A stretch of DNA of 64,000 nt from Flavivirga jejuensis (GTDB lineage Bacteria; Bacteroidota; Bacteroidia; Flavobacteriales; Flavobacteriaceae): NCBI RefSeq assembly GCF_030540765.1, contig NZ_JAUOEL010000001.1, positions 1 to 64,000 on the forward strand. The letters are read 5' to 3'. Every line of letters starts with the position of its first letter. Within the stretch, counting starts at the first letter, position 1. Both the position numbers and the translations under genes were made by a program. Under the pieces are notes generated by a model that was not told the origin of the DNA, did not search any database, and saw only the letters and a list, made by a program, of their open reading frames with translations. This document shows positions 25,205 through 35,039 of this stretch, piece after piece.

Positions 25205-26206
25205 TTATTCTGCTACTACTATTTTTCTGACTTTTCCTTCGAGTTCGTCCATGAGTTCGGGATTATCTTTAATAAGAGCTTTTACAGCATCACGCCCCTG
25301 CCCCAGTTTCGTGTCATCATAACTAAACCAAGAACCGCTTTTCTTTACAATTTCATGTTCCACAGCAAGATCCAATATTTCACCTACTTTAGAGACACCT
25401 TCTCCGTACATAATATCAAATTCTGCCATTTTAAAAGGAGGAGCTACTTTATTTTTAACCACTTTTACTCGGGTTTTATTACCAGCAACACTTCCGTCGG
25501 TTTCTTTAATTTGAGTAGAACGACGTATATCTAATCTAACAGAAGCGTAGAATTTTAAAGCATTTCCCCCTGTTGTGGTCTCTGGGTTACCAAACATAAC
25601 CCCAATTTTTTCACGTAATTGGTTAATAAATATAACGGTACAGTTGGTTTTACTAATAGAACCTGTAAGTTTTCTTAAAGCTTGAGACATTAATCGAGCG
25701 TGTAAACCCATTTTAGAGTCTCCCATTTCACCTTCAATTTCACTTTTAGGTGTTAATGCTGCTACAGAATCGACTACCACAATATCAATAGCTCCAGAGC
25801 GAATTAAATTATCGGCAATCTCAAGGGCTTGTTCACCATTATCTGGTTGCGAAATAATTAAATTATCAATGTCTACTCCTAGCTTTTCAGCATAAAATCT
25901 ATCAAAAGCATGTTCAGCATCTATAAAAGCAGCAATACCGCCAGCTTTTTGAGCTTCAGCTATAGCATGTAAAGTAAGTGTGGTTTTTCCAGAAGATTCT
26001 GGACCATAAATTTCTATAACACGTCCGCGTGGATATCCACCAACGCCTAAGGCAATATCTAAGCCTAAAGAACCAGACGGAATAGCTTCTACATCTTGTA
26101 CAGCTGCATCGCTCATTTTCATTACTGTTCCCTTTCCGTAAGCTTTGTCTAATTTATCTAATGTAAGTTTAAGTGCTTTTAATTTGGCTTCTTTTTCGCT
26201 GCTCAT
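25205..26206 (-). CDS. recA: Recombinase RecA
   Basis: A 333-residue RecA, which forms ATP-dependent filaments on single-stranded DNA for strand exchange, repair and LexA cleavage. Visible are Walker A GPESSGKT (near residue 69), the MAW segment, Walker B '[12 protein letters not shown]' (near 141), loop L1 '[20 protein letters not shown]', and loop L2 '[20 protein letters not shown]'. The C-terminus ends 'RKIVVAE' and lacks the long acidic tail of E. coli RecA, as is usual in Bacteroidetes. It is followed by its own terminator. Confidence 0.98.
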   Translation of the reverse strand: MSSEKEAKLKALKLTLDKLDKAYGKGTVMKMSDAAVQDVEAIPSGSLGLDIALGVGGYPRGRVIEIYGPESSGKTTLTLHAIAEAQKAGGIAAFIDAEHAFDRFYAEKLGVDIDNLIISQPDNGEQALEIADNLIRSGAIDIVVVDSVAALTPKSEIEGEMGDSKMGLHARLMSQALRKLTGSISKTNCTVIFINQLREKIGVMFGNPETTTGGNALKFYASVRLDIRRSTQIKETDGSVAGNKTRVKVVKNKVAPPFKMAEFDIMYGEGVSKVGEILDLAVEHEIVKKSGSWFSYDDTKLGQGRDAVKALIKDNPELMDELEGKVRKIVVAE

Positions 26207-26602
26207 TTATAATTTTTTTTTCTGAAGTTATGCCTGCTAAAATACTACATCTTTTATCATGATACAATAATAGTTTTCAACATAAATTCAGAAATAAAAA
26301 GACTGATTATTAATTTAAAAAAAATAAAGTGCCATGGCGCAACGCAACCTTTTTACATATTTTGCATCTACTAATTAAAGTGGAAAATTTTGCTATGAAA
26401 AAGAATTAAATTGAAATTTTTCAAACAAACAATTTTAATAATGTATTAGGTGTTTCAGTAACTGTATATTGTAAATAGTAACTGTAAAGCCGATGGTGAC
26501 TAAACTCGTGAGATATTATTTAAAGAAAATTAAATTAATATTAACGGATCAGTCAAAAAAAAGCACTTTATATTTACTAAAGTGCTTTTTTTATACAATA
26601 AA
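26207..26602. other. Gap between recA and trhO
   Basis: No gene is supported. The gap holds a strong bidirectional terminator at 26555-26592, with the trhO promoter just beyond it. An open frame at 26493-26687 crosses both and is rejected. I saw no clear recA promoter box and no SOS-type operator. Confidence 0.5.
26555..26592. terminator. Strong bidirectional terminator
   Basis: AAAAAAGCACTTTA and TAAAGTGCTTTTTT form a 14-bp perfect stem with a 7-base loop and T run on either strand. It lies just upstream of the trhO promoter, probably shielding it. Confidence 0.8.
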
Positions 26603-26632
26603 TTGTGACACGTCTTTAAAATTGTATTTTTG
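26603..26632 (+). promoter_or_regulatory. Perfect Bacteroidetes promoter for the trhO operon
   Basis: TTG (26603-26605), 19 bases, then TATTTTTG (26625-26632). This is an exact match to TTG-N19-TAnnTTTG. Transcription would start near 26639, about 68 bases before the ATG. Confidence 0.75.
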
Positions 26633-26706
26633 CCCCTTAGTTTCATTTTTCTTTCCCTTTAGGAAGGCTAGGATGAGAATTCTTTAACCTTATAAATTAG
26701 TATAGC

Positions 26707-27735
26707 ATGCAACTGTACAATAAATTAAGTGCAAAAGAAAGAGCCGAATTAATTGATAAAGCAGGAAAAAATCGATTAACACTTTCTTTTTACCAATATG
26801 CCAAAATTGGCAACCCACGAGTTTTTAGAGATCATTTGTTTATCACTTGGGATGCATTAGATGTCTTAGGCCGAATTTATGTTGCTCACGAAGGTATTAA
26901 TGGTCAATTATCACTACCAGCCGATCGCTTTAACGAATTTAAAGCACATTTAGATACCATTACATTTTTAAAGGATATCCGATTAAATATTGCGGTAGAG
27001 CAAGACAACAAATCGTTTTTAAAGCTAAAAGTAAAAGTGCGTAACAAAATTGTTGCCGATGGTTTAAATGATGCTACGTTTGATGTTACAAATAAAGGAA
27101 TCCATGTAGGGGCAAAACAGTTTAATAATCTTATAGAAGACGAAAAAACGGTTTTGGTAGATATGCGGAACCATTATGAAAGTGAGATAGGCCATTTTAA
27201 AAATGCCATAACACCAGATGTAGATACTTTTAGAGAATCTTTAGATATTATTGAGGACGATTTAAAAACTCATAAAGAAGATAAAAATCTTGTAATGTAT
27301 TGCACTGGAGGAATTCGCTGCGAAAAGGCAAGTGCTTATTTTAAGCATAAAGGCTTTAAAAATGTATATCAATTAGAAGGGGGTATTATTGAGTATGCAC
27401 GTCAAGTAAAAGAAGAGCATTTAGAAAATAAATTTTTAGGTCAAAACTTTGTTTTTGATGACCGAAGAGCAGAACGTATTAGTGCAGATGTTATAGCGAA
27501 TTGCCATCAATGTGGAACCCCGTTCGATGTACATACTAATTGTGCTAATGAAGCTTGTCATTTACTGTTTATTCAATGCGATTCTTGCAAAGAAACCAAT
27601 GAAAACTGTTGTTCTACCAATTGCATGGAAATAAATAGGCTACCTTATGAGGAGCAAAAAGAATTGCGCAAAGGACAAGGAAATAGTAACGATATTTTCA
27701 AAAAAGGACGGTCTGAAGCTTTAAAATTCAAATAA
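26707..27735 (+). CDS. trhO: tRNA uridine(34) hydroxylase TrhO, rhodanese-like
   Basis: A 342-residue protein of the TrhO (YceA) family, which makes 5-hydroxyuridine at the wobble position of tRNAs in an O2-dependent way. The N-terminal UPF0176 domain ('VAHEGINGQLSLPADRF') is followed by a rhodanese domain with active-site Cys in 'VMYCTGGIRCEKASAYFKHK'. A Cys-rich C-terminal part ('NCHQCGTPFDVHTNCANEAC') may bind metal. The gene is headed by a perfect promoter and followed after one base by trhP. Family assignment is strong. Confidence 0.93.
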   Translation: MQLYNKLSAKERAELIDKAGKNRLTLSFYQYAKIGNPRVFRDHLFITWDALDVLGRIYVAHEGINGQLSLPADRFNEFKAHLDTITFLKDIRLNIAVEQDNKSFLKLKVKVRNKIVADGLNDATFDVTNKGIHVGAKQFNNLIEDEKTVLVDMRNHYESEIGHFKNAITPDVDTFRESLDIIEDDLKTHKEDKNLVMYCTGGIRCEKASAYFKHKGFKNVYQLEGGIIEYARQVKEEHLENKFLGQNFVFDDRRAERISADVIANCHQCGTPFDVHTNCANEACHLLFIQCDSCKETNENCCSTNCMEINRLPYEEQKELRKGQGNSNDIFKKGRSEALKFK

Positions 27736-27736
27736 G

Positions 27737-28981
27737 ATGCAGCATATAGAATTAATGGCTCCAGCAGGAAACTTTGAATCGCTTCAAGCAGCTTTAGATA
27801 ATGGCGCAGACTCTGTTTATTTTGGTGTAGAACAGCTAAATATGAGAGCTAGGGCATCAATAAACTTCACTTTAGATGATTTGCCTGAAATTTCAAAGCG
27901 ATGTAAAGCAAAAAATGTAAGAACGTATTTAACATTAAATACAATCATTTACGATCATGATTTATCTATCGTAAAAACACTTATAAATAAGGCAAAGGAA
28001 GCAGATATTACAGCTGTAATAGCAATGGATCAAGCTGTAATAGCTTCGGCACGAGAAATTGGTTTAGAGGTGCATATTTCAACCCAAATTAACATTACCA
28101 ATATTGAAACGGTTAAGTTTTATGCGCTGTTTGCAGATACTATGGTGTTGAGCAGAGAATTAAGTTTGCGTCAAGTAGCAAAAATTACCGAAGCTATTGA
28201 AAAAGAACAAATAAAAGGACCTTCGGGTAAATTAATAGAAATTGAGGTATTTGGTCATGGGGCGCTTTGTATGGCTGTTTCTGGGAAATGTTATATGAGT
28301 TTGCATTCTCAGAACTCATCAGCAAATAGAGGGGCTTGCAAGCAAAATTGTAGAAAGAAGTATACAGTTATAGACCAGGAAACTGGTTTTGAAATGGAAT
28401 TAGATAATGAATACATCATGTCTCCCAAAGACTTATGTACCATAGATATTTTAGATCAGGTAGTAGAATCTGGTATTAAAGTATTAAAAATTGAAGGGAG
28501 AGGTCGAGCTCCAGAATATGTTGCCAGAGTTATAAAATGTTATAGAGATGCTATTGATAGTCTTGAGAATAAAACCTATAATAAAGAAAAGGTTATTTCC
28601 TGGATGCAAGAATTGGAAAAGGTTTATAACCGCGGATTTTGGAATGGTTATTATTTAGGACAGAAATTAGGAGAATGGAGTAATGGTTCTGGGTCGCATG
28701 CAACCCAAAAAAAGGTGTATATAGGTAAAGGTGTGCATTTTTATACCAAAGCTAAAATAGGGGAATTTAAAATTGACGCTTACGATGTTGCTCTTGGAGA
28801 TACTATTTTAGTAACAGGACCAACCACGGGAGCTAAAGAAATGGAAGTAAATGAGATGTTGGTAAACGATGAAAAGTTAACAATAGGCTCTAAAGGTGAT
28901 ACGATAACGATACCATTAGATTTTAGAATAAGACCTTCTGATAAATTATATAAGATTGTTGAAAATAAAGCCGAAGCTTAA
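27737..28981 (+). CDS. trhP: Peptidase U32 family protein, probable tRNA hydroxylation protein TrhP
   Basis: A 414-residue U32 family protein. The N-terminal TIM-barrel region starts 'ELMAPAGNFESLQAALDNGA', and the U32 signature is present as 'EVFGHGALCMAVSGKCYMS'. Further cysteines lie in 'RGACKQNCRKKY'. U32 proteins TrhP and RlhA act in RNA hydroxylation and need iron-sulfur assembly; TrhP makes the same tRNA modification as TrhO but independently of O2, using prephenate-linked chemistry. Adjacent trhO makes TrhP the best guess, with RlhA (23S rRNA) the main alternative. The stop codon overlaps the ferredoxin ATG by one base. Confidence 0.85.
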   Translation: MQHIELMAPAGNFESLQAALDNGADSVYFGVEQLNMRARASINFTLDDLPEISKRCKAKNVRTYLTLNTIIYDHDLSIVKTLINKAKEADITAVIAMDQAVIASAREIGLEVHISTQINITNIETVKFYALFADTMVLSRELSLRQVAKITEAIEKEQIKGPSGKLIEIEVFGHGALCMAVSGKCYMSLHSQNSSANRGACKQNCRKKYTVIDQETGFEMELDNEYIMSPKDLCTIDILDQVVESGIKVLKIEGRGRAPEYVARVIKCYRDAIDSLENKTYNKEKVISWMQELEKVYNRGFWNGYYLGQKLGEWSNGSGSHATQKKVYIGKGVHFYTKAKIGEFKIDAYDVALGDTILVTGPTTGAKEMEVNEMLVNDEKLTIGSKGDTITIPLDFRIRPSDKLYKIVENKAEA

Positions 28982-29211
28982 TGGTTGTTATTACATTACA
29001 ACGTAATAAGTGTATAGGCTGTAATTACTGTGTGGAGTTGGCTCCTAACCAATTTCAAATGTCTAAGAAAGATGGTAAAACCGTTCTTTTACATTCAAAA
29101 GATAAAAAAGGATTTTTTACAGTAAAATCTAACGATGATGTTATTTTTGATGCATGCGATAAAGCATCCAAAGCATGTCCTGTAAACATAATTAGTGTTA
29201 AGAATGTTTAA
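28981..29211 (+). CDS. Single-cluster [4Fe-4S] ferredoxin
   Basis: A 76-residue ferredoxin with the ligand pattern C-x2-C-x2-C in 'NKCIGCNYCVELAP' and a final Cys in 'KACPVNII'. An additional Cys in 'DACDKA' may form a disulfide, as in single-cluster ferredoxins. It is translationally coupled to trhP (ATG overlaps the TAA), so it may supply electrons or a cluster to that U32 protein. That partnership is an inference from gene order. Confidence 0.9.
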   Translation: MVVITLQRNKCIGCNYCVELAPNQFQMSKKDGKTVLLHSKDKKGFFTVKSNDDVIFDACDKASKACPVNIISVKNV

Positions 29212-29330
29212 GTTTAAGTAAACATAGCATTATTACCTTTGTTCGTAAGAACTAAATTGTCTTATTAAAATAACAAGAGGAACTTCGGAAAAGAGAAGGA
29301 AACAGTACTCTTCTCTTGAGCAGTCCCAAC

Positions 29331-29566
29331 TGTAGTTAAAAAGGATGTGCTTTAGTCCATTTGACTTTCAGCTTCTAAAAAAAATGACACGAATTTCACA
29401 AACTCACAGGAATTTAGTTTTACCATGTTTATTCTTTTTCTTTTGTTTTTCAAAGTAGATTTAACTAGGAAACGAGTTAAATTGATAAAATTTAAGTTGT
29501 TAAAAAAAAATCAGATTTTATTCATGAGAATAGGAAGAAAATATAAAAACTTGTGAATTCGTGACA
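29331..29566. repeat. Dispersed repeat and MITE-like element, member 1
   Basis: The stretch 29331-29439 resembles 52127-52235: both begin TGTAGTTAAAAA and include 'TTTCAGCTTCTAAAAA', 'GACAC.AATTTCAC' and 'CCATGTTTATTCTTTT'. TGACACGAATTTCACAA (29385-29401) is inverted as TTGTGAATTCGTGACA (29551-29566), bounding a 180-base non-coding element. The rest of the gap 29212-29660 has only a short hairpin at 29291-29317. Confidence 0.55.
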
Positions 29567-29660
29567 AAAAAATCTCAAAAAAAGTACGAGTTTGCCCTGC
29601 GCATTTACCTTATAAAAAGGATTTAAGGAATATTTTTAATACATTAGGCAAAAAAAGTAA

Positions 29661-30665
29661 ATGAACGTTTACAAGCTTTTGCGGTTAAATAGGAAAATTA
29701 AAAGCCATAGAATTAAATTTTTTGGTCTTTGGTTATTACATACTTTTAATAAACGCTATCTAGCAGTAAATCTAGATCCTGTATTGGCTTGTAATTTACG
29801 TTGTAAAATGTGTTATTTTACAGATGCGGATTATGTGAAAACATTAAAAGGTCAATTTAAAGAAGAAGAACTTGATTTGATTGCTAAAGCTATTTTTAAA
29901 AGGGCTTTAAAACTTCAAATTGGTTGTGGAACAGAACCAACATTATATAAGAACTTAGTAAAGATTGTTAAACTAGGAAAGGAATATAAAGTACCTTATA
30001 TTTCTTTAACCACAAATGCGAATCTACTTAATGAGGAAAGTATTGAAGCGCTTTTAAAAGCAGGGTTGAATGAATTTACGATATCGCTTCATGGAGTGAC
30101 TAAAGAAAGTTATGAAGGATTTATGAAAAAGGCTAGTTACGAAAAGTTTCACAATGCCTTTAATGCTTTGCAAAAGCTAAAACAGAAATACGATTTTAAA
30201 GTTCGCATTAATTATACATTTAATAAAGATAATTTTTATGAACTTAAAGATCTTTTTGCTCATTTTAATGGAGCAAGTTTTGATTTACTTCAAGTTAGAC
30301 CAATTCGAAAACTAGGGAATACAGAATATAGTGATTTTGATTTAGAACCTTTACGTAAAAATTATTCTGAGACCATTCAAAAAATTAGAGAAGACTGTAA
30401 AGCTAATAATATTACTCTTTTAGCTTCAGATTATATTCCAAATAAGGAGTTAATTAATGATTCTAGTTTAATATTTGATTATACTTTTTGTTATGTTTCT
30501 CCAGATAGCTTTTGGAAAAAAGGTTTTAATTGGAAAGAGGAGTCGTTTAATCAATACTCAAAAAAAATTGGTTGGAATAATCAACTTTTTTTAAATGTTT
30601 TCAAATCCAAAAAGAAGCTTAGATCTCTTTCAAATAGACTGAACTACGAAGTGGAGTTTAATTAG
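29661..30665 (+). CDS. Radical SAM protein
   Basis: A 334-residue protein with the radical SAM cluster motif CNLRCKMC (Cys44, Cys48, Cys51), followed by the usual barrel features: 'LQIGCGTEPTLY' (GGEP-like) and 'ISLTTNANLL'. It uses a [4Fe-4S] cluster and S-adenosylmethionine to start radical chemistry. The C-terminal part lacks a SPASM-type Cys set; one Cys occurs in 'YTFCYVSPDSF'. The substrate is unknown. It stands alone behind a gap with repeats. Confidence 0.85.
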   Translation: MNVYKLLRLNRKIKSHRIKFFGLWLLHTFNKRYLAVNLDPVLACNLRCKMCYFTDADYVKTLKGQFKEEELDLIAKAIFKRALKLQIGCGTEPTLYKNLVKIVKLGKEYKVPYISLTTNANLLNEESIEALLKAGLNEFTISLHGVTKESYEGFMKKASYEKFHNAFNALQKLKQKYDFKVRINYTFNKDNFYELKDLFAHFNGASFDLLQVRPIRKLGNTEYSDFDLEPLRKNYSETIQKIREDCKANNITLLASDYIPNKELINDSSLIFDYTFCYVSPDSFWKKGFNWKEESFNQYSKKIGWNNQLFLNVFKSKKKLRSLSNRLNYEVEFN

Positions 30666-30772
30666 AAATCTTTGTTTTTAGTTTTTAGAATAGTCTTATC
30701 TTTACATTTCAAAATGATTATTAACCTTCATTCGTAATATAATAATTATTAACGAATTCAATATATAAATAT

Positions 30773-31975
30773 ATGGCTTGCGCAAGTTGCTCTACTAAAG
30801 ATGGCCAACCTAAAGGCTGCAAAAACAATGGTACTTGTGGTACAGACAGTTGTAACAAGCTAACTGTTTTCGATTGGCTAGCAAATATGTCGTTGCCCAG
30901 CGGAGAAAAACCATTCAATTGGATTGAGGTACGTTATAAAAACGGAAGGAAAGAATATTATAATAATAAAGAAAATTTAACACTTAGTATTGGGGATATT
31001 GTAGCTACCCAAGCAAAAGCAGGTCATGATATTGGTATGGTTACCCTTACGGGGGAATTAGTGCGTATTCAGATGAAACGCAAAAACATATCGGATAAGA
31101 AAGAAGAGGCTTTAAAAATTTACCGAAAAGCAAGTCAAAAAGATATTGATATTTGGTCGTCTGCACGCGATAAGGAAGAACCAATGAAAGTAAGGGCGCG
31201 CCAGTTTGCAATTGATTTGAAATTGCAAATGAAGATTTCCGATATCGAATTTCAAGGAGATGCCAGTAAAGCTACTTTTTATTATACGGCCGAAGAACGC
31301 GTTGATTTTAGAGAGCTTATAAAAGTTTTTGCTCGCGAATTTAGAACGCGTATAGAAATGAAACAAGTCGGGTTTCGCCAAGAAGCTTCAAGACTTGGAG
31401 GTATTGGATCGTGTGGCCGTGAGTTATGTTGTTCAACATGGTTAACAGATTTTCGATCGGTAAGCACATCGGCAGCAAGATACCAGCAGCTATCATTAAA
31501 TCCTCAAAAATTGGCAGGACAATGTGGTAAATTAAAATGCTGTTTAAATTATGAACTAGACACCTATCTTGATGCCTTAAAAAGTTTTCCTAAAACAGAT
31601 ACAAAAATATATACCGAAAAAGGTACTGCAGTGTGTCAAAAAACAGACATTTTTAAAGGGCACATGTGGTATGCTTATGAGGGAGAATGGAATAATTGGT
31701 ATAAAATAACGACGAGTCAAGCCAATGAAATTATTCAACTAAATAAGAAGAAGAAGAAAATTGCTAGCCTTGAAGAATATGCTTCAGAGTTAGTAGATGA
31801 TATTAAAGCTGAATTTGAAAATGTTGTAGGTCAAGACAGTTTAACGCGTTTCGATAGTCCGAAATCGAATAATAAACGTAAAAATAATAAAAGAAGGAAC
31901 AATAGGAACAATAAAAATAATAAGAACAACAGAAATAAAAGAAAACCTCAAAACAGTAAAAATGCAACAAAGTAA
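30773..31975 (+). CDS. ricT: PSP1/RicT family iron-sulfur regulatory protein
   Basis: A 400-residue protein of the PSP1 / RicT (YaaT) family. Cysteine clusters appear at the N-terminus ('CASCSTKDGQPKGCK') and in the PSP1 core ('GIGSCGRELCCSTW', 'GQCGKLKCCLNYE'), likely Fe-S ligands. The C-terminal 45 residues are a Lys/Asn/Arg-rich tail suited to RNA binding. In Bacillus RicT acts with RicA/RicF on RNase Y; in Bacteroidetes the role is not established. It overlaps gldH by 14 bases, so the two are co-expressed. Confidence 0.9.
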   Translation: MACASCSTKDGQPKGCKNNGTCGTDSCNKLTVFDWLANMSLPSGEKPFNWIEVRYKNGRKEYYNNKENLTLSIGDIVATQAKAGHDIGMVTLTGELVRIQMKRKNISDKKEEALKIYRKASQKDIDIWSSARDKEEPMKVRARQFAIDLKLQMKISDIEFQGDASKATFYYTAEERVDFRELIKVFAREFRTRIEMKQVGFRQEASRLGGIGSCGRELCCSTWLTDFRSVSTSAARYQQLSLNPQKLAGQCGKLKCCLNYELDTYLDALKSFPKTDTKIYTEKGTAVCQKTDIFKGHMWYAYEGEWNNWYKITTSQANEIIQLNKKKKKIASLEEYASELVDDIKAEFENVVGQDSLTRFDSPKSNNKRKNNKRRNNRNNKNNKNNRNKRKPQNSKNATK

Positions 31976-32447
31976 TGTATTATTATTTCTTTTAATGTCT
32001 TGTTTAGTCTTTGTGTCTTGCGATTCTAATCGCGTTTTCGATACTTATAAGTCGGTTCCTAACAAATGGCATAAAGATTCTATAATTAGTTTTAAAGTAA
32101 ACCCACCAGATTCTACGAATGCGTATAATCTGTTTGTTAACTTAAGAAACACTAATGACTATAAGTACAATAATTTATTTTTAATAGTTGAAATGAGTTT
32201 TCCACATGGTAAAACTATTAAAGACACTTTAGAATATAGAATGGCAGACCCAAGCGGAAAATTTTTAGGCACAGGCTTTACAGATGTTAAAGAAAATAAG
32301 CTTTGGTATAAGGAGCAAGTCGTTTTTGAAGAAAAAGGAGACTATACCGTTAACATACAACACGCTATGCGAGAAAATGGAAAAGTGAATGGTGTTATAG
32401 AGTTAGAAGGTATTACAGATGTTGGTTTTAGAGTTGAAAAACCGTAA
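31962..32447 (+). CDS. gldH: Gliding motility lipoprotein GldH
   Basis: A 161-residue lipoprotein with lipobox FVSC (Cys20) followed by DSNRVFDTYKSVPNKW, the recognisable GldH start. GldH is required for gliding motility in Flavobacterium johnsoniae. The mature part is one compact domain ('LFVNLRNTNDYKYNNLFLIV'). The start overlaps ricT, and a PBP1A gene follows, an order familiar from flavobacteria. It indicates that the organism is a glider or descends from one. Confidence 0.93.
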   Translation: MQQSNVLLFLLMSCLVFVSCDSNRVFDTYKSVPNKWHKDSIISFKVNPPDSTNAYNLFVNLRNTNDYKYNNLFLIVEMSFPHGKTIKDTLEYRMADPSGKFLGTGFTDVKENKLWYKEQVVFEEKGDYTVNIQHAMRENGKVNGVIELEGITDVGFRVEKP

Positions 32448-32469
32448 AAAAATAAATAATAGATCCCCC

Positions 32470-32496
32470 AAAATTCTGATTTTTTTTCAGAATTTT
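32470..32496. other. Perfect hairpin between gldH and PBP1A
   Basis: AAAATTCTGA and TCAGAATTTT form a 10-bp stem around seven T residues. It may attenuate or end transcription between the genes; no T run follows, so its role is open. Confidence 0.4.
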
Positions 32497-32525
32497 ACCG
32501 TAAGAATTTAATATTATAAAGTTTA

Positions 32526-34853
32526 ATGGCAAAAAAGAAACAAGCAACAACAACTCAAGATTTTTCAAAATACATCCGTTGGTTTTGGATGCTATTTTTA
32601 GGAGGAATACTTTCGGTAGTGCTTATATTTTTAGTTACATCCTTTTTTGGGGATCTACCAGACCACACAGTATTAGAAAATCCTAAAACCCATTTAGCAA
32701 CTGAGATTATTTCATCTGATGGGAAAACTTTAGGCAAATTCTATTTAAATGATAATAGAACCCCAGTAGGTTATAATGAGTTACCACAAAATTTGATAGA
32801 TGCATTAATTGCGACAGAAGATGCACGTTTTCATGATCATGCAGGGATAGATGCTAGAGGGACGCTTCGAGCTATTGTTAAATTAGGCTCTGGAGGAGGT
32901 GCAAGTACTATATCTCAACAACTGGCTAAACAATTATTTACAGGGGTGGCTTCAAAAAATATAATTGAACGAGTCCTTCAAAAAGTAAAAGAGTGGATTA
33001 TAGCTGTTCGTTTGGAGCGTCAATATACTAAAGAAGAGATTATTGCTCAATATTTTAATATTTATGATTTTGGTAACAATGCAGATGGTATTCGCAGTGC
33101 AGCTGCAATCTATTTTGATAAAGAGCCAAGTGAATTAAATATGAAAGAGTCTGCTATGTTGGTTGGGATGTTTAAAAATTCTTCATTATATAATCCAAGA
33201 AGAAACCCAATAGGAGTAAAAAATAGACGTAATGTTGTTTTACATCAACTGGAAGACTATGATTATATTAATGAAACTGTAAAAGATTCACTTCAAAAAA
33301 CGGCGTTAGATTTACGTTACACACCACAGTCACATCGTGATGGTATTGCTACTTATTTTAGAGCATATTTAGATGGTTTTATGAAAGATTGGATCAAGGA
33401 GAATCCGAAACCAGATGGATCAAATTATAGTTTATACAATGATGGTTTAAAAATTTATACTACCATAGATTCGCGCATGCAACAATATGCAGAAACTGCT
33501 GTAGGACAGCATATGCCTAGGCTACAAGCAGAGTTTGATAATCAAAATACACCTAAACGTAACCCAACGGCACCGTTTTTAGAACTTACAGGAAAAGAAA
33601 TAGATCTTTTATTGAAACGTAGAATGAGGCAAGGTGAACGATGGAGAATATTAAAAAAAGCAGGAAAGTCTGATAAAGAGATTGAAGCATCATTTCAAAA
33701 ACCTACAAAAATGACTGTTTTCAAGTGGGAAAAAGGAAAAGCTTCAGAAGTAGATACCATTATGAAACCTATAGACTCCATGCGATATTACAAATCGTTT
33801 TTAAAAACAGGAATGATGTCTATGGATCCTTTAACGGGGCATGTAAAAGCATGGGTTGGAGGTATGAATTACAGGCATTTTCAATACGATATGGTAAAAC
33901 AAGGAAAACGTCAAGTAGGCTCTACATTTAAACCGTTTGTTTATACCACAGCTATAGATCAGTTGCATTATTCGCCTTGTGATGAATTTCCAGACACACC
34001 ATTTTGTATAGAGAAGGGTAAACATGGAAACATGGAAGAATGGTGTCCTAAAAATTCTAATGGAGAGAATGATTATGGAGGTAGCAGAACTTTAAAAAAT
34101 GCTTTAGCGAACTCTGTAAATACCATAACAGCAAGATTAATTGATAAGGTAGGGCCGCAACCTGTTGTGAATTTAGCAAAAAACTTGGGAATTCAATCCG
34201 AAATACCTCCAGTGCCTTCAATAGCTTTAGGGGTTCCAGAAATAAGTGTCTACGAAATGGTTGGTGCTTATGCTACGTTTGCAAACAAAGGTGTTTATAC
34301 AAAACCCGTAATGGTGACTACTATTCAAGATAAAAATGGTGCTATTTTATATCAGTTTAAACCAGTAACACGAGATGTTTTAAGCGAAGAAACTGCTTAT
34401 GTTGCAGTGAAACTTATGGAAGGGGTTACGCAAGGAGGTTCTGGAGTAAGATTAAGACATAGCTCTGCAACTAGCCCAGAATACAAAAAAATCATTACAG
34501 GCTACCCTTATGGGTTTAAAAACGATATTGCAGGAAAAACAGGGACGACTCAAAACCAAAGTGATGGTTGGTTTATGGGTATGGTGCCTAATTTAGTTAC
34601 TGGTGTTTGGGTAGGTGCAGAAGATAGATCTGTCCATTTTTCAACTGGCAGATACGGACAAGGAGCTGCTATGGCATTACCAATTTGGGGGTTATACATG
34701 AAAAGTTGTTATGCAGATAAAGCTTTAAGTATTTCTAAAGAACCATTTGAAAAACCTTTAAATTTATCTATTAATGTAGATTGTTCTAAAGTTTCAAATA
34801 CTATTGATAGTGATGAAGGTGATGATCTTCCCGAAGATTTAAACGGATTTTAA
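32526..34853 (+). CDS. Penicillin-binding protein 1A (bifunctional transglycosylase/transpeptidase)
   Basis: A 775-residue class A PBP that polymerises and crosslinks peptidoglycan. There is a single N-terminal transmembrane segment (about 20-42). The GT51 domain has 'ATEDARFHDHAGIDARGTLR' (catalytic Glu) and 'GGASTISQQLAKQLF'. The transpeptidase has S-x-x-K in 'STFKPFVYTTAI', S-x-N in 'NSVNTITARL', and KTG in 'AGKTGTTQ'. Length is normal. It is followed by a terminator and lies 78 bases behind gldH. Confidence 0.96.
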   Translation: MAKKKQATTTQDFSKYIRWFWMLFLGGILSVVLIFLVTSFFGDLPDHTVLENPKTHLATEIISSDGKTLGKFYLNDNRTPVGYNELPQNLIDALIATEDARFHDHAGIDARGTLRAIVKLGSGGGASTISQQLAKQLFTGVASKNIIERVLQKVKEWIIAVRLERQYTKEEIIAQYFNIYDFGNNADGIRSAAAIYFDKEPSELNMKESAMLVGMFKNSSLYNPRRNPIGVKNRRNVVLHQLEDYDYINETVKDSLQKTALDLRYTPQSHRDGIATYFRAYLDGFMKDWIKENPKPDGSNYSLYNDGLKIYTTIDSRMQQYAETAVGQHMPRLQAEFDNQNTPKRNPTAPFLELTGKEIDLLLKRRMRQGERWRILKKAGKSDKEIEASFQKPTKMTVFKWEKGKASEVDTIMKPIDSMRYYKSFLKTGMMSMDPLTGHVKAWVGGMNYRHFQYDMVKQGKRQVGSTFKPFVYTTAIDQLHYSPCDEFPDTPFCIEKGKHGNMEEWCPKNSNGENDYGGSRTLKNALANSVNTITARLIDKVGPQPVVNLAKNLGIQSEIPPVPSIALGVPEISVYEMVGAYATFANKGVYTKPVMVTTIQDKNGAILYQFKPVTRDVLSEETAYVAVKLMEGVTQGGSGVRLRHSSATSPEYKKIITGYPYGFKNDIAGKTGTTQNQSDGWFMGMVPNLVTGVWVGAEDRSVHFSTGRYGQGAAMALPIWGLYMKSCYADKALSISKEPFEKPLNLSINVDCSKVSNTIDSDEGDDLPEDLNGF

Positions 34854-34881
34854 AACATCAATCATAGTTAACACTAATAAT

Positions 34882-34910
34882 AAAAACCATTCTTTTTGAA
34901 TGGTTTTTTT
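34882..34910 (+). terminator. Terminator after PBP1A
   Basis: AAACCATTC and GAATGGTTT pair around a T-rich loop and are followed by a T run. Confidence 0.8.
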
Positions 34911-35039
34911 ATTGGTATTTTCTCTATAAATAAAATTCTACTCAAATCGTTTAATTTTATTGATATAATAAGTTATTGTGTAATTATTTTAAAAATAATT
35001 CATTTATACGTAATTTTATGCAGTAAAAATTTAATAAAA

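Noticed and set aside
26493-26687. 64-codon plus-strand frame before trhO
   Set aside because: It runs through a strong terminator and the perfect promoter at 26603-26632, so it is not a gene.
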